Assembly (NCBI RefSeq): GCF_002099195.1
Contig: NZ_NBYX01000001.1
Location: forward strand, 349,828 to 413,827
Length of the DNA stretch: 64,000 nucleotides
Direction: 5' to 3'
Source: Burkholderia puraquae
GTDB taxonomy: Bacteria; Pseudomonadota; Gammaproteobacteria; Burkholderiales; Burkholderiaceae
A program made the position numbers and the translations under genes. Of the stretch, positions 25,964 through 34,447 are shown in pieces. The notes beneath the pieces are model-generated. The model did no database searches. It was not told the DNA's origin and saw only the letters and a program-made list of their open reading frames with translations. Positions within the stretch are counted from its first letter, which is position 1, and each line of letters begins with the position of its first letter.

Positions 25964-27121
25964 ATGGCCCTGTCCCGCCGACAATTCCTGAGCGTGGCCG
26001 CCGCCGGCGCAGGCGCGATCCTCGTCGCGCCGCGGATCGTGTTCGCGAACGTCGAGACCGATCGGCGCTTCGTGTTCGTGATCCAGCGCGGCGCGGCCGA
26101 CGGCCTGAACATCGTCGTCCCGTATGCCGAGCCCGCGTATGCGTCGCTGCGCGGTTCGCTCGCGATCGACACGGCGGCTGCCACGCGGCTCGACGGCACG
26201 TTCGCGCTGCATCCGTCGCTCGTGCAGACCGCGCAGTTGTACCGCGACGGGCAGGCGCTGTTCGTCCACGCGATCGCGTCGCCGTATCGCGACCGCTCGC
26301 ATTTCGACGGCCAGAACGTGCTCGAGACGGGCGGCCGCACGCCGTACCAGGTGAAGGACGGCTGGCTGAACCGGCTCGCCGCGCTGCTGCCGGCCACGCG
26401 CGAAAGCGCGATCGCGTTCGCGCCGACCGTGCCGCTCGCGTTGCGCGGCACCGTGCAGGCCGCGTCGTACGCGCCGTCCGGTTTGCCGGCCGCGCCCGAC
26501 GACCTGCTCGCGCGTGTGTCGGCGCTCTACGAGGCCGACGCGCAGCTCGGCCCGCTATGGCAATCGGCGATGGACGCGCGCGGCCTCGCCGGCGATGCGC
26601 ATGCGCGGCAGGATCCGGCGGGCGTCGGCAAGCTCGCTGCGACGTTTCTCGCGCGCGCCGACGGCCCGCGCATCGCGATGATCGAGACGGGCGGCTGGGA
26701 CACGCACAGTGCGCAGAATGCACGGCTCACGAATCAGCTGAAGGCGCTCGACACGATGCTCGCCGCGTTGCGCGACGGCCTCGGGCCCGCATGGCAGCAG
26801 ACCACGGTCCTGGTCGCGACCGAGTTCGGCCGCACGGCCGCCGCGAACGGCACGGGCGGCACCGATCACGGGCAGGCGTCGGTCGCGATGCTCGCGGGCG
26901 GCGCGGTCGCCGGCGGCCGCGTGATTGCCGACTGGCCCGGGTTGCGGCCGGGCGACCTGTACGAAGGGCGCGACCTGAAACCGACCGCGTCGCTCGACGC
27001 GCTGATCGCGGGCGCTGCCGCCGAGAGCCTGCGGCTCGATCCGCACCGCACCGCGTCCGCGCTGTTCGCGGAAAGCGGGGCGACGCGGCCGATGAGCGGT
27101 TTGATTCGCGGCGCCGCATGA
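25964..27121 (+). CDS. DUF1501 protein, Tat-exported
   Basis: 385 aa. Tat-type signal LSRRQFLSVAAAGAGAILVA at the N-terminus, then the DUF1501 (sulfatase/alkaline-phosphatase-like fold) pattern: FVFVIQRGAADGLNIVVPY, FHPSL-like ALHPSLVQTAQLYRDGQALF, ASPYRDRSHFDGQNVLE, MIETGGWDTHSAQN, ATEFGRTAAANGTGGTDHG. Start at ATG 25964 is supported by GGAG 6 bases upstream; ATG 25958 has GGAG with no spacing. Operon partner of the DUF1800 gene. Likely an exported protein of unknown catalytic role. Confidence 0.9.
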   Translation: MALSRRQFLSVAAAGAGAILVAPRIVFANVETDRRFVFVIQRGAADGLNIVVPYAEPAYASLRGSLAIDTAAATRLDGTFALHPSLVQTAQLYRDGQALFVHAIASPYRDRSHFDGQNVLETGGRTPYQVKDGWLNRLAALLPATRESAIAFAPTVPLALRGTVQAASYAPSGLPAAPDDLLARVSALYEADAQLGPLWQSAMDARGLAGDAHARQDPAGVGKLAATFLARADGPRIAMIETGGWDTHSAQNARLTNQLKALDTMLAALRDGLGPAWQQTTVLVATEFGRTAAANGTGGTDHGQASVAMLAGGAVAGGRVIADWPGLRPGDLYEGRDLKPTASLDALIAGAAAESLRLDPHRTASALFAESGATRPMSGLIRGAA

Positions 27122-27179
27122 CGTGAAGCGTTGCCGCATCGGCAGGGACCCATCCATTACACAAAAGGGAGGATGCAAC

Positions 27180-27401
27180 ATGATGAAGATCCGCTCCGTT
27201 TCGCTCGCCGTGCTGGTCGCGGCCAGTGCGACGCTGATGTCCGCGTGCGTGGTCGAACCCGTGCGGCCGCCGCAGCCGGCGCCGGTCGTCGAGACGCCGC
27301 CTCCGATGCCGGCGCCAGGCTATCGCTGGGCGAAGGGGCATTACCGGTGGGCCGGCAATCACTGGGCGTGGGTGCCCGGGCACTGGGTGGCCGTGTACTG
27401 A
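27180..27401 (+). CDS. YXWXXGHW-repeat lipoprotein
   Basis: 73 aa. Lipobox LMSAC (Cys near residue 22), a proline-rich linker (EPVRPPQPAPVVETPPPMPA) and a C-terminal GHW-type repeat (YRWAKGHYRW, HWAWVPGHW). Excellent ribosome-binding site GGGAGG 7 bases upstream. Related in repeat pattern to the protein at 20742. It follows the DUF1800/DUF1501 pair by 58 bases and may be cotranscribed. Confidence 0.8.
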   Translation: MMKIRSVSLAVLVAASATLMSACVVEPVRPPQPAPVVETPPPMPAPGYRWAKGHYRWAGNHWAWVPGHWVAVY

Positions 27402-27413
27402 TCGGGCTTGATG

Positions 27414-27433
27414 TGCCGTGCCGTGCCGTGCCG
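27414..27433 (+). repeat. Tandem pentanucleotide repeat (TGCCG)x4
   Basis: Four exact TGCCG units starting 13 bases after the lipoprotein stop codon, followed by a diverged TGCGG. Outside any recognised gene. Confidence 0.75.
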
Positions 27434-27594
27434 TGCGGCGCGGGTGCCGGGACGCGGAGCAGCGTATTGAATTGCGATGCGCGTTGACCTAAGCTGCGGG
27501 GTCCCGGCGACGGGCGTCCGGCAACGGGCGTTCCCGTTCGACCATTACGGCGAGCCGATCCGCGGCCGCCGTTTTCTTCGTTACGGCACCCCCC

Positions 27595-27993
27595 ATGAAA
27601 GCATGGCTCGTTGCGCTGGCCGTCGCGGCCGGCATCACTGGCGCACACGCTGCGTCGTTCAATTGCGCGAAGGCGTCCACGTTCGTGGAGCACGAAATCT
27701 GCGCCAATCCGACGTTGTCGCGTCTCGACGATGCGCTCAACGCGGATTACCAGCACATGCTCGACGATTTCAGCAACTATCCGGTCGAGGATCCGCCCGA
27801 ATATCACCAGTTCATGGCGACCCAGAAGGCGTGGCTGAAGACGCGCAACCGCTGCACCACGACGCAGTGCCTGATCGACAGTTATCGCAAGCGCATCGAC
27901 GTGTTGTGCAGCCAGATCGACGTGCCCGTGCAAAGCGACCGCGCGAAATGCCGCAGCAATGGCGGCCTGGGCGGGCTCGAGCTCGCTCGCTGA
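27595..27993 (+). CDS. LprI-like (DUF1311) exported protein
   Basis: 132 aa. Signal peptide MKAWLVALAVAAGITGAHAA; mature part has the LprI/DUF1311 cysteine pattern (FNCAKASTFVEHEICANPTL, then NRCTTTQCLIDSYRKRID). Family members include lysozyme inhibitors of the cell envelope. Six cysteines suggest disulfides in the periplasm. Monocistronic as far as visible. Confidence 0.85.
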   Translation: MKAWLVALAVAAGITGAHAASFNCAKASTFVEHEICANPTLSRLDDALNADYQHMLDDFSNYPVEDPPEYHQFMATQKAWLKTRNRCTTTQCLIDSYRKRIDVLCSQIDVPVQSDRAKCRSNGGLGGLELAR

Positions 27994-28039
27994 GCGCGGG
28001 CGCGTTGCGCGAGCCGGTATCTGTCAGGCCGGTGCGCGC

Positions 28040-29233
28040 CTACCACCCGATCCGGTGCTTTTCCTCCGTCTCGCGATGCCGCCAGTCGTCGTCCGCGTGC
28101 AGGTACTGGCTCGTCGTCGTGAGCGACACGTGGCCGAGGTTGTCGCGCACGAGCCGCAGGTCGACGCGGCCGTCGGCCATGTGCGAGCCCGCGCTGTGGC
28201 GCAGCCAGTGCGCGGACGCCTGTTCGAGCACACGCGCCTGCTGTTCGCCGGCTTCGCCGTTCGCGCGCAGCCGGTCGGCTGCGTGCCGGAACACCTGCTT
28301 CACGATCCGGTGCAGCGCCGCGCGCGTGAGCGGCTTGCGCGCCTGGCCGACCGGCAGCACGAGCGGCGTGGGTTCGCCGTCGGACGGCAATGCAGGCAGG
28401 CCATGCGCACGCCGGTAGCGCGACAGCTCGGCCATCATTTCGTCGGTGGCCGGCACGAGCCGCTGCCGGCCGCCTTTGCCCGTCACGTCGAGCCACCAGC
28501 GGTCGCGCCCGTCCGCGTCGCGCCGGCAGAAGAACTGGCCCATCGTCGTGTCGGCCGCTTCGGTGATACGCAGCCCGCCGAGATACAGCAGCGTGAACAG
28601 CCAGCGCGCGCGATCCGCATGGAAGCGCGTACGCGCATCGTCGCGCGGCATCGCGGCGATCGCATCCTTGACCGACTGCCACAGCGGTTGCCCGAGATGG
28701 CGCGTGACGCGCGGCGCGGGCCGGCGCTGCCGCTGTCGCGACAACGCGAGCGGATTGCCGGCCAGGTAGCCGGCCTGCACGAGCCACGAAAACATCACGT
28801 TCAGGATCACCAATGCCTGCCGCTGGCTGGCCGCCGACAGCGGCCCGTAGAACGGCCGCCAGCGCGGATCGTCACGCGGATGCTTGCGCCCGCCGTTCGC
28901 GCACCACAGCTCGGCCGGCGCGGGCGCGAGCAGGAACTGCCGGTAGACGACCAGATCCTCGTGCGTGAGCGACGACAGCGGCTTGCCGCACGCGATCACG
29001 GCCCACAGCAGCAGGCGTTCGGCTTCCTTGCGATAGTTCTGGAACGTGGTCGGCGTATCGACGAAGCGTGCGAGCCATGCGCGCACCGCGTCGAGGTCGT
29101 TGGTCGCGGCAATCTGCGGATGCACGCTGTTCGAACGGTTGGTGCCCGTGCGTCCGTCGAGCGCGGCCGGCACGGTCAGCGCATCGATCGGCAGCGGGCG
29201 CAGCGCGGTGTCGGACGGAACGGATGAGGTCAT
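28040..29233 (-). CDS. Tyrosine recombinase (phage-integrase family)
   Basis: 397 aa. N-terminal SAM-like core-binding region at about residues 45-160 (VRAWLARFVDTPTTFQNYRK) and a catalytic domain with all expected residues: Arg222 (GGLRITEA), Lys253 (TGKGGRQR), His342-x-x-Arg345 (HWLRHSAGSHM), His368 (LGHVSL) and Tyr377 (TTSQYLH). Intact and probably active. No attachment-site repeat, tRNA or other mobile gene is next to it, so it may be a housekeeping-type or stranded recombinase rather than part of a live island. Confidence 0.85.
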   Translation of the reverse strand: MTSSVPSDTALRPLPIDALTVPAALDGRTGTNRSNSVHPQIAATNDLDAVRAWLARFVDTPTTFQNYRKEAERLLLWAVIACGKPLSSLTHEDLVVYRQFLLAPAPAELWCANGGRKHPRDDPRWRPFYGPLSAASQRQALVILNVMFSWLVQAGYLAGNPLALSRQRQRRPAPRVTRHLGQPLWQSVKDAIAAMPRDDARTRFHADRARWLFTLLYLGGLRITEAADTTMGQFFCRRDADGRDRWWLDVTGKGGRQRLVPATDEMMAELSRYRRAHGLPALPSDGEPTPLVLPVGQARKPLTRAALHRIVKQVFRHAADRLRANGEAGEQQARVLEQASAHWLRHSAGSHMADGRVDLRLVRDNLGHVSLTTTSQYLHADDDWRHRETEEKHRIGW

Positions 29234-29372
29234 GTGAAGCGGGGTGCGCTGCGCGGATCGTACGCGTGGAGCCGGGCGGACGAACGGAGCGCGACCAGGC
29301 AGATCGGGAAGCGCCGATGGTACACGATCACGATGCGGTGAATTCGCCGTCGTGACGACGGCAATGCGGACC

Positions 29373-29553
29373 TCACCCCGGCGACAGCACGCTGTTCAGC
29401 ACCATCCGGACGAGCGTCGCCCGCCCCGTGACACCCGTCTTCGAAAAAATCGCGCGCAGGTGCGAGCGCGGGGTTCTTGCTGATGGCGAGCTCGTCGGCC
29501 GCTTCCTCGAGCATCTGACCGTTGACGAACGCGATGCGCGCGGCCGAACCGGA
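29373..29553 (-). pseudogene. Frameshifted C-terminal remnant of a LuxR-family regulator
   Basis: The minus strand encodes a LuxR DNA-binding helix-turn-helix in two frames. First frame: AARIAFVNGQMLEEAADELA then ISKN; second frame: RSHLRAIFSKTGVTGRATLV then RMVLNSVLSPG and stop. The join is at about 29467-29471, where two bases (CG) appear lost compared with the usual ISxNTARSHLR wording. Upstream an in-frame stop (29554-29556) ends the remnant, so the effector or receiver part is missing. Confidence 0.7.
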
Positions 29554-29686
29554 TCACGGTAACGTACCGGCTCGCGCGCGACGTCCCACGAATGAACGTG
29601 GCGGATCGCATTCTGTAAGCTATTTGTGAACTTTCCTGCCGTGCGGGTTTCTAATCGGCCCTCCAACGCTTCCTGAGGAACACCCG

Positions 29687-30067
29687 ATGATTCGCCAATC
29701 CAGAACGCTGCTCGGCGCGGCCGTCATTGCCGGCAGCACGCTCCTCGCCGGATGCCAGACCGACGCAGTCGCCACGGCGCCGAACGCAGTGCGTCCGGCC
29801 GATGCCAAGCCGGTGACCAGGACCGTCTATGTCGCACCGCAATCCGCGCGCTGCACGGGCGTCGCGCCGATGGAATGCCTGCAGGTGCGCAACGGCCCGA
29901 ACGAGCCGTGGAGCCTGTGGTACGCGGGCATCGAAGGCTTCGCGTACCAGCCCGGTTACCTGTACACGCTCGAAATCGACGAATACCGCGTCGCGCAGCC
30001 GCCGGCCGACGGATCCTCGATCCGCTGGGTGCTCAAGCGCGTTGTGGAGCGGCGGCAGGCGAACTGA
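29687..30067 (+). CDS. DUF4377 lipoprotein
   Basis: 126 aa. Lipobox LLAGC (Cys near residue 23). The mature domain matches DUF4377: VAPQSARCTGVAPMECLQVR, NEPWSLWYAGIEGFAYQPGY, LYTLEIDEYRV, DGSSIRWVLKRVV. The family is found in HslJ-like heat-shock lipoproteins; function unknown. Converges with the MFS gene 9 bases away. Confidence 0.85.
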   Translation: MIRQSRTLLGAAVIAGSTLLAGCQTDAVATAPNAVRPADAKPVTRTVYVAPQSARCTGVAPMECLQVRNGPNEPWSLWYAGIEGFAYQPGYLYTLEIDEYRVAQPPADGSSIRWVLKRVVERRQAN

Positions 30068-30076
30068 CGGCCGCGC

Positions 30077-31465
30077 TCACGCGGACGGGCGCGCGGCCGC
30101 ACCGGCCGGCGGCGCGGCCGTATCGATCCGCCGGAACACGACGGACGACAGCAGCGTCACCGCACCCATGCACGCGAAAGACAGCATGAACCCGTGCGCC
30201 ATCGAGCCCCGATAGGCGGCAAACAGGTTGACGAGGCCGCCGCCGATCGACACGCCGAGCCCCATCGCCAGCATCTGCATCATTGTGAACAGGCTGTTGC
30301 CGCTGCCGGCATCGGCATGCGACAGCCCCTTGAGCGTCACGCCGTTCATCGCCGCGAACTGCATCGAGTTCGCGGCGCCGAACACGATCAGCAGCACGCC
30401 TTCCAGCACCGGCGCGGGCCGCGCCGACACCAGCGCGAACCCCGCGATCGCGCACCCGACGATCCCCGTGTTCACGACCAGGAACGCCGCGTAGCCGAAG
30501 CGCTTCACGAGCGGCGCGATCCAGCGTTTCGCGATGACGCCTGCGATCGCCGCCGGCAGCATCATCAGCCCCGACTGCAGCGGCGTGTAGCCGAGCTGCA
30601 CCTGCATCAGCAGCGGCAGCATGAACGGCACCGAGCTCGTGCCGATCCGGCACAGCAGGTTGCCGAGCAGCCCCGAACCGAAGTTCGGCTCGCGGAACAG
30701 CCCGAGCCGGAACAGCGGCTGTGCGCGCCGCCGCGCGTGCGGCAGGTACGCCAGCGCGCTTGCCAGGCCGAGTACGGCGAGCCCGGCCGCCCACGCGGTG
30801 CGATGCGCGGGCATCGGCGGGTCGATCGCGAGCGACAGCGCGATCATCGCGACCGACAGCAGCGTACAGCCGACGAAGTCGAACGGCGGCGGCTGTTGCG
30901 CCTGGTCGTGCGGCAGGTAGCGCTGCACGGCGAGGAAGCCGACCACGCCGACCGGCACGTTGACGATGAACACCCAGTGCCACGAAATCGCCTGCGTGAG
31001 CCAGCCGCCGAGCGTCGGCCCGACGATCGGGCCGAGCTGGCCGGCGATCGACACGAACGCGATCGCCGCGACGTACTGTTCGCCCGGCACGCGGCGCAGC
31101 ACGGCGAGCCGCCCGATCGGCAGCAGCATCGAGCCGCCGATACCCTGCAGCGCGCGCGCGGCGACGAGCTGGCCGAGCGTATGCGACGCCGCGCAGCCGA
31201 TCGAGGCAAGCACGAACACGAGAATCGCGAGCGAGAACACGCGGCGCGTGCCGAACCGGTCGGCCAGCCAGCCGGACGCCGGCGTGAGCATCGCCATCGT
31301 CAGCGTGTAGACGACCACGACGGGCTGCATTGCGAGCGGCGACGCGTGCAGGCTTTGCGCGATCGAAGGCAGGGCGGTGTTGACGATCGTCGTGTCGAGC
31401 GACTGCATGAAGAACGCAGCGGCGACGATCCAGAGCAGTGCGGAGTGTGTGGGTTCCCGGGACAT
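30077..31465 (-). CDS. MFS multidrug efflux transporter (DHA2 / MdtD-like)
   Basis: 462 aa, 13-14 predicted helices. Helix 1 motif LDTTIVNTALPSIAQSL (the DHA2 D1 motif), motif A GWLADRFGTRRVF and motif C-type GPIVGPTLGGWL. The wording is close to E. coli MdtD. Start MSREPTHSALLW. Divergent from a LysR regulator at 31624 with a clear inverted repeat between them, so drug- or metabolite-inducible control is likely. Confidence 0.85.
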   Translation of the reverse strand: MSREPTHSALLWIVAAAFFMQSLDTTIVNTALPSIAQSLHASPLAMQPVVVVYTLTMAMLTPASGWLADRFGTRRVFSLAILVFVLASIGCAASHTLGQLVAARALQGIGGSMLLPIGRLAVLRRVPGEQYVAAIAFVSIAGQLGPIVGPTLGGWLTQAISWHWVFIVNVPVGVVGFLAVQRYLPHDQAQQPPPFDFVGCTLLSVAMIALSLAIDPPMPAHRTAWAAGLAVLGLASALAYLPHARRRAQPLFRLGLFREPNFGSGLLGNLLCRIGTSSVPFMLPLLMQVQLGYTPLQSGLMMLPAAIAGVIAKRWIAPLVKRFGYAAFLVVNTGIVGCAIAGFALVSARPAPVLEGVLLIVFGAANSMQFAAMNGVTLKGLSHADAGSGNSLFTMMQMLAMGLGVSIGGGLVNLFAAYRGSMAHGFMLSFACMGAVTLLSSVVFRRIDTAAPPAGAAARPSA

Positions 31466-31593
31466 GGCGAAATCGGTGGTGCAAAGGCCGGCGCGGGCGG
31501 CGCCGTTGCGCGGTCGCGCGGCGCCTGCCGATTCTCAAGCGCACGATGGTACCGATTCCGATGGTCATCGGGAAGCCGCCTCAAGGCGTTGAC

Positions 31594-31616
31594 TGTCATC
31601 GGCAACGTCGATGACA
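31594..31616. promoter_or_regulatory. LysR-type operator between MFS pump and regulator
   Basis: TGTCATCG-GCAACGT-CGATGACA: perfect 8-bp arms with a 7-base spacer, ending 7 bases before the regulator start codon and about 130 bases upstream of the MFS start. Typical placement for an autoregulated LysR site. Confidence 0.65.
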
Positions 31617-31623
31617 ATGCGGG

Positions 31624-32484
31624 ATGCTCAATCCCGTCTGGCTCAAGACGTTCGCGACCGTCACGAACTGCCGCAGCTTCACCGAAGCGGGCCGGCAGCT
31701 CGGGCTCAACCAGTCGAGCGTCAGCGAACACATCCGGCGCCTCGAGGAGAGCGTCGGCCGGCGGCTGTTCGTGCGCGATACGCATTCGATCGCGATGACG
31801 GCCGACGGCGAGGCGCTGCTCGTGCACGCGAACGTGATCCTGCAGGCGCTGAACCGCGCGGAATCGCAGTTCCGCAAGCCGCGGCTGCAGGGGCTGGTAC
31901 GGCTCGGCGCGCCGGACGATCTTGCGCTCGTCGCGCTGCCGGATGTGCTCGCCGGGTTTCGCGCTGCGCACCCGGACGTCGCCCTGGAGATCACCACCGG
32001 CATGACGAGCCGGCTCTGCGAAGGGCTGGACGCGGGCGCGCTCGACCTGATGATCGGCAAGCGGCGGCTCGGCGAGCGGCGCGGCACGCCGCTCTTGCGC
32101 ACGCGGCTCGAATGGGTCGCGCGGCCCGGCACCGTCGTCGATCCGGAGCGGCCGCTGCCGCTCGTGCTGGTCGCCGAGCCGAGCGTCACGCGCTCGATCG
32201 TCCTGAACGCGCTTGCGGAGAAGGGGATCGGCTGGGAAGTCGTGTGTTCGAGCAGCAGCCAGCCGGGCTGCATCGCGGCCGCGCGCGCCGGGCTCGGCCT
32301 GACCGCGACGTCGCACTATCTGTCGACGCGCGGGCTTGCGCCGCTGGTCAATGGCGGCGCGCTGCCCGTGCTGCCCGACATCGAGTTCATCGCGCTGGCC
32401 GCGAAGCGGCTCAGCCAGCCAGCGCGCACGCTGCTCGAATTGCTGGAAGCGAGCGACCTGAGCACGCCGGGCGCGGATGCGTAA
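31624..32484 (+). CDS. LysR-family regulator
   Basis: 286 aa. HTH at residues 5-60 (TVTNCRSFTEAGRQLGLNQS, SVSEHIRRLEESVGRRLF), substrate-binding domain beyond about 90 (GLVRLGAPDDLALVALPDVL). Divergent from the MFS efflux gene, the likely target. It lies between the left mosaic and the steroid-type cluster but is 661 bases from the first cluster gene, with a convergent gene between, so control of the cluster is unlikely. Confidence 0.8.
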   Translation: MLNPVWLKTFATVTNCRSFTEAGRQLGLNQSSVSEHIRRLEESVGRRLFVRDTHSIAMTADGEALLVHANVILQALNRAESQFRKPRLQGLVRLGAPDDLALVALPDVLAGFRAAHPDVALEITTGMTSRLCEGLDAGALDLMIGKRRLGERRGTPLLRTRLEWVARPGTVVDPERPLPLVLVAEPSVTRSIVLNALAEKGIGWEVVCSSSSQPGCIAAARAGLGLTATSHYLSTRGLAPLVNGGALPVLPDIEFIALAAKRLSQPARTLLELLEASDLSTPGADA

Positions 32485-32535
32485 CTGGCTCGCCGCGCGG
32501 GCGGCACCCGCATCCAGCACCCGCGCGGCGCGCTG

Positions 32536-32886
32536 TCACGCGGCCCGTTTCTGCGAAATCACGAGCAGCGCACCGTTCTTGTCCTCCAGCACTGCGCGGT
32601 ATTCGTGCGGCCCGGCCTGCACGGGCACGCGCACCGACGCGCCGGCCTTCACGACCCGCGCCATCGCCGCATACAGGTCGTCGTCCTCGTCGACGCGCAG
32701 CGTGAGCGCCGCGCGCTCGACGATCTGCTCGTCGCCCGCGACCAGCGCGATCGTCAGCGGGCCGCCGTCGAGCGCGCAATAGCGGTCGCCGTCGCGGAAC
32801 TTCACGTTCAGGCCCAGCCCGTCGACGAACAGCGGCAGCGCCGTGTCGATGTCGTCGACCGGATACAGCAGCATCGATACCTTCAT
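32536..32886 (-). CDS. VOC/glyoxalase-superfamily protein
   Basis: 116 aa single VOC module: MKVSMLLYPVDDIDTALPLF start, LTIALVAGDEQIVERA centre, and VQAGPHEYRAVLEDKNGALL near the end. Short enough to act as a dimer. Could be a glyoxalase-like or antibiotic-resistance-like protein; metal ligands are not obvious. Convergent with the LysR gene and divergent from the steroid-type cluster. Confidence 0.75.
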   Translation of the reverse strand: MKVSMLLYPVDDIDTALPLFVDGLGLNVKFRDGDRYCALDGGPLTIALVAGDEQIVERAALTLRVDEDDDLYAAMARVVKAGASVRVPVQAGPHEYRAVLEDKNGALLVISQKRAA

Positions 32887-33144
32887 TCCCTCTCTCCCTT
32901 GTCGTTGGTCGGCGAGCGCAACGTGCCGCCGTTCGATGCTAGCGCGCCGTTCGCGCGCTCACGCAGTCCGATCGGATGACGGTGAAACCCCTCTGTCCCC
33001 GCAGGCGCGCCGGTACTCCGAACAGACGATGCCCGCGTCCGTCCGCGCGCCGACACTCCCAATCGTGGACCGTCGCGCTTCGTCCGTATCGTGCGGGCGG
33101 GCTGCACGACCCGGACTCGTCCAACATACATGGAGACGCACGCA

Positions 33145-34284
33145 ATGAAGTTTTCCCTCATCTACGAAGCCCAGACTACCGACGCATCGCGCGAGGGCGA
33201 CCACCGGGTATTCAAGGAGACGGTCGAACAGGCGCTGCTCGCCGAGCAGGTCGGCTTCGACACGATCTGGTGCGTGGAGCACACGTCGCTGACCAACTAT
33301 GCGCACATGAGCGCGCCGGAAACCTTCCTTGCGTACCTGGCCGGCCGCACGACGCGCATCGGCCTCGGCCACGGCGTCGTGTGCCTGCCGCCCGCGATGA
33401 ACCACCCGATCAAGGTCGCCGAGCGCGTCGCGCTGCTCGACATCCTGTCCGGCGGCCGTGTGCATTTCGGCGTCGGCAAGGGCGGCAGCCAGCAGGAAGC
33501 CGGCGCGTTCGGCTACGACCTCAACGAACTGCAGCCGATGATCGACGAATCGATGTACCTCGTGCCGAAGATGTTCGTGCAGGACGAGATCGAGCACGAC
33601 GGCAAGTACATCAAGATTCCAAAGCGCCCGATCCACCCGAAGCCGTTCCAGGATCCGCACCCGCCGATGTACCTCGCGTGCACCAACACCGACGCGCTGC
33701 TGCGTGCCGGCCAGCGCGGGATGGGCGCGCTGGTGCTCGGTTTCGGCGGCCCGGACGAAGTCGCGAAGAAGAACGCCGTGTATCGCGAAGCCTGGGCGAA
33801 CCGCAAGCCGGAAGACCAGGTCGGCTTCCGCCCGACCCAGCACCTCGCGGCACTGTGCCCGACGGTCGTGATGGCCGACGGCCAGGCCGCCCGCAAGATC
33901 GGCATCCGCGGCCAGCGCTATTTCATGGAATCGCTCGCGTACTGGTACACGGGCGGCGAGCGTCCGGACCCGGCGAAGTGGGGCGACGATCTCGTGCAGG
34001 CCGAGAGCGGCGAGATGGTGATCCGCTCGCGCTTTGCATCGGAGGAAGTCGTCGTGAACTTCGCCGATCCGGCGCTCGCGATGATGAACCCGAACCACGC
34101 GTACGGCACGGTGGACGATTGCATCGGCTATGTCGGCCGCCTGCAGGAAGCGGGCGTCGACGAAGTGCTGTTCCTGTGCCAGATGGGCACGGTGCCGCAT
34201 GAAGCGCAGATGGAGACGATCCGCAACATCGGCGAACACGTGATCCCGTTCTTCAACAACGAGAAGGCGCGCGCCTGCGCGTGA
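33145..34284 (+). CDS. LLM-class flavin-dependent oxidoreductase (luciferase-like monooxygenase)
   Basis: 379 aa TIM-barrel luciferase-family protein: MKFSLIYEAQTTD start, LAEQVGFDTIWCVEHTSL, TTRIGLGHGVVCLPPA, ILSGGRVHFGVGKGG. Uses reduced FMN or F420-like cofactor with oxygen. First gene of the co-directional cluster. Luciferase-like enzymes can act as Baeyer-Villiger monooxygenases, which would fit ring or side-chain oxidation of a terpenoid, but this role is inference. ATG at 33130 (METHA) is an alternative start. Confidence 0.8.
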   Translation: MKFSLIYEAQTTDASREGDHRVFKETVEQALLAEQVGFDTIWCVEHTSLTNYAHMSAPETFLAYLAGRTTRIGLGHGVVCLPPAMNHPIKVAERVALLDILSGGRVHFGVGKGGSQQEAGAFGYDLNELQPMIDESMYLVPKMFVQDEIEHDGKYIKIPKRPIHPKPFQDPHPPMYLACTNTDALLRAGQRGMGALVLGFGGPDEVAKKNAVYREAWANRKPEDQVGFRPTQHLAALCPTVVMADGQAARKIGIRGQRYFMESLAYWYTGGERPDPAKWGDDLVQAESGEMVIRSRFASEEVVVNFADPALAMMNPNHAYGTVDDCIGYVGRLQEAGVDEVLFLCQMGTVPHEAQMETIRNIGEHVIPFFNNEKARACA

Positions 34285-34447
34285 TGCACCGGGCCGCGCC
34301 CGTCGTCCGGTCGGACGATGCGGCGCGGTCGCGCGAAGCCGACCATCGACGATGGCGAGCATCGCCCGCGGCCAGGCCGCGCCGAACAACTTTGAACGAG
34401 AGCGGGGCAGGCGCCGCGGCGCATCACCCGCTTCACAGGAGACATTC

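Noticed and set aside
28040..29553. Prophage or integrative island around the tyrosine recombinase
   Set aside because: No phage, conjugation or tRNA genes and no flanking direct repeats were found in the neighbourhood.
31624..32484. LysR gene as regulator of the steroid-type cluster
   Set aside because: It is divergent from an MFS pump with a shared palindrome and is separated from the cluster by a convergent gene.
32967..32976. TCCGATCGGA palindrome upstream of the LLM gene as an operator
   Set aside because: A 10-bp GC-rich palindrome is common by chance in this genome and no second copy was seen near other cluster genes.
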